From assembly GCA_903864895.1 (NCBI GenBank), contig CAIPHQ010000301.1, forward strand, positions 1 to 35,930: a DNA stretch of 35,930 bases, written 5' to 3'. The notes under the pieces were generated by a model. It was not told the origin of the DNA, did no database searches, and was given only the letters and a program-made list of their open reading frames with translations. The DNA is from an uncultured Rhodospirillales bacterium (GTDB lineage: Bacteria; Pseudomonadota; Alphaproteobacteria; Acetobacterales; Acetobacteraceae). The translations under genes were made by a program, and so were the position numbers. Shown here piece after piece: positions 1-7,580 of the stretch; within the stretch, counting starts at the first letter, position 1, and each line of letters begins with the position of its first letter.

Positions 1-1107
1 CGCCTCCGCCATCCCTCCGGCCCGCGCATGCGCCAGCCGGAACGACTTTGCCAGCGCCGCCCCCAGCGTCAGCCCATGCACGCCCTGCAAATAGGTCTGG
101 AAGTCGTAAATCGTCACTGCCGGGCAGACCTCGAACTCAAAGAACACCGGGCGGCCATCGGCCCCGATGCGGAAATCCATCGAGAAACAATCGGCCAGCC
201 CCAGCAGCCGCACCAGCCGCAGCGCCGCCCCGACAATCACCGGGGCAGACGGATCGCCGCGCAAATCGGTCATGCCGGGCACGAAGGCAGCTTCGCGCGC
301 CTGCCCGAAGCCGCCGCGCGTGCCGGTGGTGTCGCGCGCCCCGGACAGGGTTTCGTTGTCCTTCATGGTCATGAAGTCGCCGCCGGTCTCGCTGCCCGCG
401 TCCCTGGCCAGCCGGAACAGGCCCAACTGCGCGCGCATTTCAAGCCCGGTGTCCATGAAACTCACGCGCACATCATCGCCCGCCACATAGGGCTGCACCA
501 CGGCGCGGTCGCGGTAGCGGCCCCACAGCCGCGCCGCGCGGTCCCGCGCCTCGTCCAGCGTGGCGCAGCGGCTGTCGGCGAAGATGCCGATCTTGGCCCC
601 CAGCGTGTTGGGCTTGACGAAATACGGCCCGTCAAATGCCGCGCCCAGCGTGGCGATGATCTCCGTCCCCTCCAGCAGCAGCGTGGGCGGGCACGGCAGT
701 CCGGCGGTGGCGGCGACCGCGAGGCTGGCGAACTTGTCCTGACACAGATGCTGCGCGGTGGCGGGTGAGCCATAGCGTGCCACGCCGTGCAGGCGGGCCA
801 AGGCAGGCACAACAGAGCCGCGATAGAAGCGGATCCCGTCGGTCAGGTTCCACAGCAGCGCGCCGGAAGGGCCGGGCAGCGCGGCGAGGGCTGCGGGCAG
901 CGCATCAAGCTCCACGAATTCCGCCGCAATGCCATCGGCGGCCAAGGCAGCGGCAATCTCGTCCATGAAGCCGGGCAGGTCGGTGGATTGCGCCAGATAC
1001 ACCGCAATTTCGGCGGCGATATCCGCCGCGTAGCCGTGTGCCATCAGCCGCGCCCGCGCCGCTGCCTCGGTCTCATAGGCAATCAGCGCGCGGGCCAGCC
1101 GCGTCAT
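1..1107 (-). CDS. ATP-grasp ligase, D-Ala-D-Ala-ligase-like (3' end cut by window edge)
   Basis: Translation from ATG at 1107 runs 369 codons to the window edge without a stop, so the C-terminus is missing. The fold reads as ATP-grasp: an N-terminal pre-ATP region ending in LLWNLTDG (about residues 84-91), a nucleotide lysine in FVKPNTLGAK (K165), an adenine-contact strand VVQPYVAGDDVRVSF (203-217), and the metal-binding end SMDFRIG (D311) and FEFEVCP (E324, E326, C328). Ddl-type ligases normally have E-x-N at the last position; here it is E326-V-C328. Family members join a carboxylate to an amine or similar nucleophile via an acylphosphate; the substrate cannot be read here. The start overlaps the MaoC stop by 4 nt (ATGA), so translation is coupled. 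It could instead be a peptide or amino-acid ligase outside cell-wall synthesis. Confidence 0.8.
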   Translation of the reverse strand, partial: MTRLARALIAYETEAAARARLMAHGYAADIAAEIAVYLAQSTDLPGFMDEIAAALAADGIAAEFVELDALPAALAALPGPSGALLWNLTDGIRFYRGSVVPALARLHGVARYGSPATAQHLCQDKFASLAVAATAGLPCPPTLLLEGTEIIATLGAAFDGPYFVKPNTLGAKIGIFADSRCATLDEARDRAARLWGRYRDRAVVQPYVAGDDVRVSFMDTGLEMRAQLGLFRLARDAGSETGGDFMTMKDNETLSGARDTTGTRGGFGQAREAAFVPGMTDLRGDPSAPVIVGAALRLVRLLGLADCFSMDFRIGADGRPVFFEFEVCPAVTIYDFQTYLQGVHGLTLGAALAKSFRLAHARAGGMAEA

Positions 1108-1553
1108 GGGCGGCGGGCGACGATGTAGGTCACGCCGAAGCGCATCGCGTCGCGCCCATCCGGCGCGGTGGCGTGGCCCTCCACGCGCGCAATGCCGCGC
1201 GCGGGGTTGCTGGTGGAGGCGCGCGCCTCGGTCCAGCGTGCCGTGACCGTGTGCGGCACATCCGGGCGCACCGGCACGGCAAAGCGGGCTTCGTGCAATG
1301 AGCCACCAAACAGCACCGCCACATCGGCAATGCGCCGCACCATCAGCCCGATGGCCATCGCCTGCGTATGCACGCCCGAGGCGACCAGCGTGCCGAAGGC
1401 GCTCGCCTCGGCCAGAGCATCGTCCAGATGCCATGGCTGCGGGTCGAAGCGGTGGGCGAAGCCGATGATCTCGTCACGGCTCAGCGCAAAGGTGCCGCAG
1501 TCGAATGCCTCACCCAGCACAAGGTCTTCCAGATAGCGGCGCGGCGCGGTCAC
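1104..1553 (-). CDS. MaoC-family single hot-dog dehydratase
   Basis: 149 residues from a GTG start preceded by a purine-rich GGGGAAGG about 7 nt upstream. The hydratase-2 signature lies around residues 32-65: FAHRFDPQPWH with the Asp/His pair typical of R-hydratases, then AFGTLVASGVHTQAM. MaoC-like proteins hydrate enoyl-CoA thioesters or related acyl chains. A single hot-dog unit of this size dimerises and is shorter than the roughly 350-residue mesaconyl-CoA hydratases. The stop overlaps the ATP-grasp start and the start lies 3 nt after the upstream small membrane gene, so all belong to one leftward transcript with glcB. The substrate is unknown; association with malate synthase could point to C2/C4 acyl-CoA metabolism, but that is inference from position only. 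Confidence 0.85.
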   Translation of the reverse strand: MTAPRRYLEDLVLGEAFDCGTFALSRDEIIGFAHRFDPQPWHLDDALAEASAFGTLVASGVHTQAMAIGLMVRRIADVAVLFGGSLHEARFAVPVRPDVPHTVTARWTEARASTSNPARGIARVEGHATAPDGRDAMRFGVTYIVARRP

Positions 1554-1556
1554 GTG

Positions 1557-1799
1557 TCAGCCTTCCCCGCGCGCCGCCGTGTCCGCGCCATCCTTGGGCG
1601 GCAGGTATTTCGCCGCAAGCTCATCGGCAAGTTGCTTCTGCGCCTCAGCGCGTTCACGTCTGGCGTTTTCGGCGGTTTCGCGGCGCTCAGCCCGTCCGGC
1701 CCACCATCTCTTGATCCGGGCGCTATAGAACATCAGATAGATTGCCGCCCACGCAACGATCGCGATGATCGGCGGCAGCACCTTGATCCAGAATATCAT
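1557..1799 (-). CDS. Small single-pass membrane protein with charged coiled-coil tail
   Basis: About 80 residues. I place the start at the ATG at 1799 because AAGGAG lies 8-9 nt upstream; the longer reading from 1832 has no such site. The N-terminus is one hydrophobic helix (residues 2-22, ending AAIYLMFYSA), followed by a basic RIKRWW patch and a highly charged segment rich in Arg, Glu and Ala (about 28-60) that should form a helix or coiled coil in the cytoplasm (positive-inside rule). No enzymatic motif is present and I do not recognise the family. It sits between glcB (40 nt upstream) and the MaoC gene (3 nt downstream), so it is co-expressed with them. It may be a small membrane anchor or scaffold; this is a guess. 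Confidence 0.65.
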   Translation of the reverse strand: MIFWIKVLPPIIAIVAWAAIYLMFYSARIKRWWAGRAERRETAENARRERAEAQKQLADELAAKYLPPKDGADTAARGEG

Positions 1800-1839
1800 G
1801 GTCCGCGCTCCTTGCTGACCCGGCCCCGGCAACCGGCGG

Positions 1840-4002
1840 TCAAGCCGCAGCTTTCGCCTCGCGGCGGCGGGCGTGCAGAATGAATTCGGTGTAGCCGTTT
1901 GGCTGCGTGCGGCCCCTGAACACCAGATCGCACGCGGCGCGGAACGCCGGGCCGTCGAAATCCGGGGCCATCGGCGTGTAGGCCAGATCGTTCTCGTTCT
2001 GGCGGTCCACCACCTGCGCCATCCGCAGCAGCGTGTCCATCACCTGCGCCTCGGTCACGATGCCGTGCCGCAGCCAGTTGGCGATGTGCTGGCTGGAAAT
2101 GCGCAGCGTGGCGCGGTCTTCCATCAGCGCCACGTCGTGCACATCCGGCACCTTGGAACAGCCGACGCCCTGATCCACCCAGCGCACAACGTAGCCCAGA
2201 ATGCCCTGCGCGTTGTTGTCCAGTTCCTGCTGGATGTCCTGCGCAGACCAGTTCTGGCCGCGCGCCAGCGGGATGGTCAGGATGTCCTCACGCTTGGCCG
2301 CAACCCGGTGGGCAATCTCGTCCTGCCGGGCTGCGACACTGACCATGTGGTAGTGCAGCGCATGCAGCGTGGCGGCGGTGGGGGACGGCACCCACGCCGT
2401 GTTCGCCCCGCCGCGCGGATGGGCGATCTTCTGCACCAGCATCTCGGCCATCGCATCGGGGGCCGCCCACATGCCCTTGCCGATTTGCGCCCGCCCGCGC
2501 AGTCCGCTGGCCAGACCCACATCGACGTTGTTGGCCTCATACGCGGGCAGCCAGACCGACGCCTTCATGTCGTCCTTGCGCACCACGGCACCGGCTTCCA
2601 TCGACGTGTGAATCTCGTCGCCGGTGCGGTCCAGAAAGCCGGTGTTGATGAACGCCACCCGCTCGCGCGCAGCATGAATGCAGGCGGCGAGGTTCACGCT
2701 GGTGCGCCGCTCCTCGTCCATGATGCCCATTTTCAGCGTGTTGCGGGCCAGACCCAGCAGGTCTTCCACCGCGCCGAACAGGTCGTTGGCAAACGCCACC
2801 TCGTCCGGGCCGTGCATCTTCGGCTTGACGATGTACACGCTGCCCGCGCGGCTGTTGCGGACGGGGCTGCGCCCGGCGAGGTCGTGCGTGGCAATCAGGC
2901 TGGTGATGGCGGCATCCAGAATGGTTTCCGGAATCTCCTGGCCTTCGGCGTCCAGCACCGCGTCGGTGAACATGTGGTGGCCCACATTGCGCACCAGCAT
3001 CAGGCTGCGGCCGGGCAACGTGACGGTGCCGCCATCCGGCGCGGTGTAGGTGCGGTCCGGGTTCAGGCGGCGCTCGATGGTCCGCCCGTCCTTGTCCAGC
3101 GTGGCGGACAGCGTGCCCTGCATCAGGCCCAGCCAGTTGCGGTACAGCGCCACCTTGTCCTCGGCGTCCACCACGGCCACGCTGTCTTCGCAGTCCATGA
3201 TGGTGCTGATCGCGGCTTCAATCACCACGTCCGCCAGCCCCGCCGGGTCGGTGCGGCCAATGCGGTGGGTGCGGTCGATGTGCAACTCGGCGTGCAACCC
3301 GTTGTGCCGCAGCAGCACCACCGACGGGGCGGCGGCATCGCCCTGATAGCCCGCGAACTGCGACGGGTCAGCCAGCCCGGTATCGGTGCCCGGTGTCGCG
3401 GCAGACAACTTTCCGTCGATCACGCTGTAGCCGGTCACTTCGGCGTGGCTGGCCCCGGCCAGCGGGAACGCATCGTCCAGAAACGCCCGCGCGCGGGCCA
3501 CCACCAGCGCGCCGCGCGCCGGGTTGTAGCCGCGGCCCCGCGCCGCAGCACCGGTGCCGGGGATGGCATCGGTGCCATACAGCGCATCATACAGGCTGCC
3601 CCAGCGCGCATTGCCGGCGTTCAGCGCGTAGCGCGCGTTGCTCATCGGCACCACAAGCTGCGGCCCGGCGATGCTGGCGAATTCGGCGTCCACATGGGCG
3701 GTGCTGGCCGCAAACGGCGCGGGCGGCGGCAGCAGATAGCCGATGTCTGACAGAAAGCCCAGGTATTCGGCGTGGTCGATGTCCTGCCCGGCGCGGGCAC
3801 GGTGCCATGCGTCAATCTGCGCCTGCAGTTCGTCGCGGCGCGCCAGCAGCGCCTTGTTGCGCGGCGCGAATGCAGCAACCAGCCCGGCGACCCCGGCCCA
3901 GAACGCGGCGGGCGTGATGCCGGTGCCCGGCAGGGCCTCATCGGCCACGAACGCCGCCAGAATCGGGGCAACAGTCAGTCCGCCAGTCGCTGAATTCGTC
4001 AT
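1840..4002 (-). CDS. glcB: Malate synthase G
   Basis: Condenses glyoxylate with acetyl-CoA to malate in the cytosol, the second step of the glyoxylate bypass and of glycolate/glyoxylate use. From ATG 4002 the product has 720 residues, matching the G isoform (E. coli GlcB 723) rather than the roughly 530-residue A isoform. An upstream in-frame start at 4068 would add 22 basic residues not expected in the family; GGAG lies about 10 nt before 4002. Recognisable segments include the interdomain [13 protein letters not shown], the metal/substrate region [44 protein letters not shown] and [19 protein letters not shown], and the C-terminal [24 protein letters not shown] containing the catalytic-base region. 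It lies 84 nt after lysR on the same strand and heads the run glcB - small membrane gene - maoC - ATP-grasp. Confidence 0.97.
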   Translation of the reverse strand: MTNSATGGLTVAPILAAFVADEALPGTGITPAAFWAGVAGLVAAFAPRNKALLARRDELQAQIDAWHRARAGQDIDHAEYLGFLSDIGYLLPPPAPFAASTAHVDAEFASIAGPQLVVPMSNARYALNAGNARWGSLYDALYGTDAIPGTGAAARGRGYNPARGALVVARARAFLDDAFPLAGASHAEVTGYSVIDGKLSAATPGTDTGLADPSQFAGYQGDAAAPSVVLLRHNGLHAELHIDRTHRIGRTDPAGLADVVIEAAISTIMDCEDSVAVVDAEDKVALYRNWLGLMQGTLSATLDKDGRTIERRLNPDRTYTAPDGGTVTLPGRSLMLVRNVGHHMFTDAVLDAEGQEIPETILDAAITSLIATHDLAGRSPVRNSRAGSVYIVKPKMHGPDEVAFANDLFGAVEDLLGLARNTLKMGIMDEERRTSVNLAACIHAARERVAFINTGFLDRTGDEIHTSMEAGAVVRKDDMKASVWLPAYEANNVDVGLASGLRGRAQIGKGMWAAPDAMAEMLVQKIAHPRGGANTAWVPSPTAATLHALHYHMVSVAARQDEIAHRVAAKREDILTIPLARGQNWSAQDIQQELDNNAQGILGYVVRWVDQGVGCSKVPDVHDVALMEDRATLRISSQHIANWLRHGIVTEAQVMDTLLRMAQVVDRQNENDLAYTPMAPDFDGPAFRAACDLVFRGRTQPNGYTEFILHARRREAKAAA

Positions 4003-4086
4003 GTTTCGTCCGCTCCGCCGCAGGGCGCGCATTTGTTGGCGGCCCGGATGGCGCTTGTCGAGGCCCAAGAAGGTGTGGTCTGCCGT

Positions 4087-4980
4087 TCAGCGCAGGCGGG
4101 GCCGCAGGAAGTCGATCACCGCGCGCACTTTCACCGGCAGATACTGGCGGCTCGGATACAGCAGCCACGCCGCCGATGGCGTGTCGCGCGCCCCGGCCTG
4201 ATGGGTGGGAAACAGGTCGATCAGCCGCCCGGCGGCAATGTCCTCGGCCACCAGCCAGCCCACCAGCAATGCCGGGCCCATGCCGGCCACCGCGCAGTCG
4301 CGCACCGCCATCACGCTGGACAGTTTCAGCCCGCCCTGAACCGGCACCTCGATCATCAGCCCGGCGGGGTCGCGGAATCGCCATGTGGTGCGAAATTCCG
4401 GCAGGTCGAACAGCAGGCAATCATGCCGCGCCAGCGCCGCCGGGGCCTGCGGCCTGCCGTGCCGCGCCACCCAGTCCGGGCTCGCGCAGACATAGTACCG
4501 CATGTCGAACAGCTTCACGCCCACCAGATCGGGGTCGGGCAGCGGCCCCAGCCGGATCGCAAGGTCGATCCGCTCGGCCACCAGATCCAGCCGCACGTCG
4601 CTGAACAGCATTTCCAGCCGCAGGCGCGGGAAGGTGGCGCGCAGTTCCGGCAGCAGCGGCACCAGCCGGATATGGCCGAAGGAAATCGAACTGGTCAGCC
4701 GGAACGTGCCAGCCACGCCCACGCCCAGCGCCACCGCCTCATCACGCGCCCGCTCCAGATCCGCCAGCAGCGTCGCCACCCGCTCGCTGTACAGCAACCC
4801 GGCCTCGGTCAGCGCCAGATTGCGGGTGCTGCGCTGGAACAGCCGCACGCCCAGCTCATCCTCCAGCCCGGCAATGGCGCGTGAGACGGCAGAGGGGTCG
4901 GTGTCATGCGCGCGGGCGGCGGCGGCGAAACTGCCGCGCTGCGCCACCTCACGGAACAACTTGAGGGTGTTTGCATCCAT
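4087..4980 (-). CDS. LysR-type transcriptional regulator (CrgA/AaeR-like)
   Basis: 297 residues from the ATG at 4980 (MDANTLKLFREVAQRGSF). The first 60 residues are the LysR winged HTH (SFAAAARAHDTDPSAVSRAIAGLEDELGVRLFQRSTR); the rest is a substrate-binding effector domain beginning near residue 88 (GTFRLTSSISFGHIRLVPLLPEL). It is divergent from the SDR gene, the usual arrangement in which a LysR protein controls its neighbour and itself. A perfect T-N11-A dyad overlaps its start codon (see 4979-5001). Downstream on the same strand, 84 nt away, is glcB, which it may share a transcript with or control. The effector cannot be read from sequence. Confidence 0.93.
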   Translation of the reverse strand: MDANTLKLFREVAQRGSFAAAARAHDTDPSAVSRAIAGLEDELGVRLFQRSTRNLALTEAGLLYSERVATLLADLERARDEAVALGVGVAGTFRLTSSISFGHIRLVPLLPELRATFPRLRLEMLFSDVRLDLVAERIDLAIRLGPLPDPDLVGVKLFDMRYYVCASPDWVARHGRPQAPAALARHDCLLFDLPEFRTTWRFRDPAGLMIEVPVQGGLKLSSVMAVRDCAVAGMGPALLVGWLVAEDIAAGRLIDLFPTHQAGARDTPSAAWLLYPSRQYLPVKVRAVIDFLRPRLR

Positions 4981-5001
4981 TCGTGCGAAATTTGCACGAA
5001 T
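4979..5001. promoter_or_regulatory. LysR-type operator dyad overlapping lysR start
   Basis: Perfect 8-bp arms ATTCGTGC (4979-4986) and GCACGAAT (4994-5001) flank a 7-nt AT-rich core. The inner TGC-N7-GCA gives the T-N11-A pattern recognised by LysR proteins (T4984, A4996). The dyad covers the first bases of the divergent regulator gene and ends 83 nt before the SDR start. Occupancy would therefore block lysR directly (autorepression) while being positioned to activate the SDR promoter. A partly matching half-site, GATGCGAAT, follows at about 5003-5012. The site and spacing are seen; the function is inferred. Confidence 0.7.
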
Positions 5002-5084
5002 ATGATGCGAATGGAAGGCGTTCTGCGCAGGGGTGCGGCCAACTAACTTCCGGTTGTCACCAACGCCTGCCAAGGAGAATTCCC

Positions 5085-5807
5085 ATGCAAGTCTCTGGTT
5101 CCACTGCTCTGGTCACCGGCGCCAATCGCGGCATCGGCCGCGCGCTCGTCGCAGCCCTGCTCGAAGCCGGGGCCGCCAAGGTCTACGCCACTGCCCGTCA
5201 CCCCGGGGATGTCGTGGTGCCGCCGGGTGCCGAAGGCCGGGTCGTCGCCTTGCCGCTCGACATCACCAGCGCCGCGTCCATCGCCGCCGCCGCAGCACAG
5301 GCAACGGATGTGACGCTGCTGGTCAACAACGCCGGCGTGCTGGATTTCGGCGGCGCGCTGGAGATTTCCGGCGACAAGCTCGAGCGTAATTTCGCCGGCA
5401 ATTTCTTCGGCCCGCTGAACATGGCGCGCGCCTTCGCCCCGGTGCTGGAAGCCAATGGCGGCGGTGCCATCGTGAACACACTCACCATCGTGGCACTCGC
5501 CAGCATGCCGGGTCTGGCGGGCTACAACGCCAGCAAGGCGGCGGCATGGTCGATGACGCAGTCGCTGCGCGCGGCGCTTGCGCCAAAGGGCATCGCCGTC
5601 CACGCCGTGTTCCCCGGCCCGGTCGATACCGACATGGCCGCCGAAATCACCTTCCCGAAAACCAGCGCCGCCGATGTGGCCAAGGCCATCGTCGATGGCG
5701 TGCAGGAAGACCATGAGGACATCTTCCCCGACCCGATGTCCGCCCAGGTCTATGAAGGCTGGCGTCAGGACCACAAGGCCGTCGAGCGCCAGTTCGCGGC
5801 GGTCTGA
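5085..5807 (+). CDS. Short-chain dehydrogenase/reductase
   Basis: 240 residues starting MQVSGSTALVTGANRGIG; AAGGAG at 5072-5077 sets the ATG at 5085. The Rossmann motif TGANRGIG (residues 10-17), the LVNNAG strand and the active-site YNASK identify a classical SDR that uses NAD(P)(H). The catalytic serine position, 13 residues before the Tyr, is Thr (NTLTIV), a tolerated but less common form. After the PGPVDTDMA strand the C-terminus is variable, as expected for the substrate loop. It is the divergent partner of the LysR regulator and is probably its target. Substrate unknown; it could act on a small aldehyde, ketone or secondary alcohol. Confidence 0.9.
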   Translation: MQVSGSTALVTGANRGIGRALVAALLEAGAAKVYATARHPGDVVVPPGAEGRVVALPLDITSAASIAAAAAQATDVTLLVNNAGVLDFGGALEISGDKLERNFAGNFFGPLNMARAFAPVLEANGGGAIVNTLTIVALASMPGLAGYNASKAAAWSMTQSLRAALAPKGIAVHAVFPGPVDTDMAAEITFPKTSAADVAKAIVDGVQEDHEDIFPDPMSAQVYEGWRQDHKAVERQFAAV

Positions 5808-5814
5808 CCGCGCA

Positions 5815-5842
5815 GGGATGCCCGGGTTCGCCCGGGCATCCC
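5815..5842. terminator. Bidirectional hairpin terminator with TTCG loop
   Basis: A perfect 12-bp inverted repeat, GGGATGCCCGGG and CCCGGGCATCCC, closes a TTCG tetraloop between the convergent SDR (stop 5805-5807) and MBL lactonase (stop 5848-5850). There is no T-run, but stem strength and convergent placement fit a shared terminator. A second small hairpin (CCGCCCG/CGGGCGG) follows at the lactonase stop. Confidence 0.75.
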
Positions 5843-5847
5843 GCCCG

Positions 5848-6672
5848 TCAGGCGGGCGGCAGGTGCAACTGCACGATCTCCGCATCCCCGCCCAGCGTGG
5901 GAAACCGCGCCCGGACCAGCGGGTCATGGCCGGGGATGACATGGTCCGGCCCATCCGCCAGCGCCTCCAGCATCCGCCAGCCTTCCACCATGCGCGGCAG
6001 GTCGGAGATGATCGGGAACGGGTTGCCGGTGCGCATGTTGGCCCAGTAGTGGCTGGCATCGCTGGCCAGAACCACCCAGCCCCGCGCCGTCGGCACCCGC
6101 ACCGCCTGCAAGCCGCCGGTATGCCCGCCCACCAGATGCAGCGACACGCCGGGCAGCGCGCGCGGCAACAGATCCGTCGTGCCGTCGTGGAACTGCATCT
6201 GCCCGGAATGCACCCGGCTGACCGCGCCCAGCACGTCGCGCACATCGAACGCGTGGCGCAGCACGCCATGGCACATGCAGCGCCCGGTGCAGAACGCCAT
6301 CTCGGCGTCCTGTATGTGGAACATGGCCTTGGGAAACAGGTCGAGGTTGCCCGCATGGTCGTAGTGCATGTGCGTCAGCACCACGTCCGCGACGTCCGCT
6401 GCCACGATTCCGGCGCGGGCCAGCATGTGCTCCACCGTGTTCAGCACCACGCGCCCGGGCCGGTGTTCCACCGCCTGCGGTGTCATGCCGGTGTCCACCA
6501 CCACGGTGCGCGGATTGGCCGACCCGATGGGGCCGCGGATGGCCCAGACGAAATAGTCCAGCGGCATCAGGCTGGCATGGTCGTCGGAGGTCAGGAAATT
6601 CATCCGCGCCGGGCGGTCCTGATGCGTGCCGTAGCGCAGCGCCAGAACCTCATAGATTGGCTGGGCGCTCAT
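5848..6672 (-). CDS. Metallo-beta-lactamase-fold lactonase, AHL-lactonase family
   Basis: 274 residues. The dinuclear zinc motif HMHYDHAGN (HxHxDH) is followed by the later ligands in LHLVGGHTGGLQ, ASDASHYW and the C-terminal VIPGHDPLV, the order found in AiiA/AttM (BlcC) lactonases. Members open N-acyl-homoserine lactones or gamma-butyrolactone-type rings. The start overlaps the RraA-like gene's stop by 4 nt (ATGA), so the two are translated together. That pairing with a putative aldolase, with no luxI/luxR nearby, suggests catabolism of a lactone intermediate rather than dedicated quorum quenching; this is inference. It ends at a strong hairpin shared with the SDR. Confidence 0.88.
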   Translation of the reverse strand: MSAQPIYEVLALRYGTHQDRPARMNFLTSDDHASLMPLDYFVWAIRGPIGSANPRTVVVDTGMTPQAVEHRPGRVVLNTVEHMLARAGIVAADVADVVLTHMHYDHAGNLDLFPKAMFHIQDAEMAFCTGRCMCHGVLRHAFDVRDVLGAVSRVHSGQMQFHDGTTDLLPRALPGVSLHLVGGHTGGLQAVRVPTARGWVVLASDASHYWANMRTGNPFPIISDLPRMVEGWRMLEALADGPDHVIPGHDPLVRARFPTLGGDAEIVQLHLPPA

Positions 6673-7379
6673 TGGCTGGCCTTCCAGGCTTCATAAGCCG
6701 CGAGGGTTTCGGCGTTGGGCGGGTAGGTGCCGGGCAGCGCCGCGCCCTGCTGGATGCGGGTCAGCACGAATTCTTCCAGCCGTTCCTGCGCCTCGGCGGC
6801 CACCGCAATCTCCTCGGCCAGATGCGCGGGCACCACCACAATGCCATCGGCATCGCCCACGATCAGGTCGCCCGGATACACCGCCACCCCGCCGCACCCG
6901 ATGGGCACCTGCAACTCGGTGGCGTGGTGCACCGCCAGATTCAGCGGCGCGGAGGGGCCCGCGCAATACACCGGCATCGCCAGCCGTGAGATCGGCGCGC
7001 TGTCGCGAATGCCGCCGTCGCTGACCATGCCGGCCGCCCCGCGCGTCATCAGGCGCGTCATCAGAATCTCGCCGCCCGAAGCCGCCCGCGCGTCGCCCCG
7101 GCAGTCCACCACCAGCACATGGCCTGCGGGCGTGGTCTCGATGGCCTTGCGCTGCGGGTGTTCGGGGTTGGCGAAGCCTTCCACCCGGTCCAGATCCTCG
7201 CGCGCCGGGATGTTGCGCAGCGTGAAGGCGGGGCCGGCAAGATTGGCGCCATACTGCCCCAGCGGGCGGACGCCCTGCATGAAGCAGTTGCGCAGGCCGC
7301 GCTTGAACAATTGCGTGGTCAATGTGGCTGTGGTCACGCGCCGCATCCGCGCCAGACAGTCCTGGCTGAACTCCGTCAT
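6669..7379 (-). CDS. RraA-like / HMG-CHA aldolase-family protein
   Basis: 236 residues from the ATG at 7379, chosen because GGGAGG lies 6-7 nt upstream; an upstream in-frame start at 7427 lacks one. The RraA-fold core is clear: GPAFTLRN, GHVLVVDCRGDARAASGGEILMTRL, and GMVSDGGIRDSAPI, with the GG-E and R-D residues used for metal and substrate binding by 4-hydroxy-4-methyl-2-oxoglutarate/4-carboxy-4-hydroxy-2-oxoadipate aldolases. It continues VGDADGIVVVPAHLAEE and a helical tail. The family includes oxaloacetate decarboxylases and true RNase E regulators; the extended C-terminus and the neighbouring lactonase favour a metabolic aldolase/decarboxylase. First gene of a two-gene leftward unit. 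Confidence 0.85.
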   Translation of the reverse strand: MTEFSQDCLARMRRVTTATLTTQLFKRGLRNCFMQGVRPLGQYGANLAGPAFTLRNIPAREDLDRVEGFANPEHPQRKAIETTPAGHVLVVDCRGDARAASGGEILMTRLMTRGAAGMVSDGGIRDSAPISRLAMPVYCAGPSAPLNLAVHHATELQVPIGCGGVAVYPGDLIVGDADGIVVVPAHLAEEIAVAAEAQERLEEFVLTRIQQGAALPGTYPPNAETLAAYEAWKASQ

Positions 7380-7443
7380 CGTCGTCCTCCCGCTTGGTTG
7401 CGGGCAGTTTGCGCGGGTTGGCTGCATCTGTCAGCGCCGAAGC

Positions 7444-7463
7444 GGCGGCGGCACCCCGCCGCC
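7444..7463. other. GC-rich hairpin in the 201-nt divergent spacer
   Basis: Inverted repeat GGCGGCGG / CCGCCGCC with a 4-nt loop, lying between the RraA-like gene and the divergent histidine kinase. The rest of the 7380-7580 spacer contains no ORF or operator I can support; it must carry both promoters. The role of the hairpin is unknown and it may be chance in GC-rich DNA. Confidence 0.35.
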
Positions 7464-7580
7464 TCACCGTAGCGTGATTGCACCGGGGGGCAGGCCACCA
7501 TTAGGGTGCGGTCGGCGCGTGCCCGAAAACGTCCGATCGCGGGCAAGGGCTGCGGCACGCAGCGGTCGCCACGGGAGAGC

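Noticed and set aside
28-768. Plus-strand ORFs at the left edge
   Set aside because: They lie opposite the ATP-grasp gene, which has readable family motifs on the minus strand.
1104-1553. Mesaconyl-CoA hydratase of the ethylmalonyl-CoA pathway, suggested by glcB nearby
   Set aside because: Those enzymes are roughly 350-residue double hot-dog proteins; this is a 149-residue single unit, and no other pathway gene is present.
1873-3750. 625-codon plus-strand ORF opposite glcB
   Set aside because: Antisense shadow of a high-GC gene: His/Arg/Gln-rich, no motifs, while the minus strand gives full-length malate synthase G.
5848-6672. Dedicated quorum-quenching AHL lactonase
   Set aside because: Family membership alone does not show AHL activity, there is no luxI/luxR nearby, and the coupling to an aldolase-like gene argues for catabolism.
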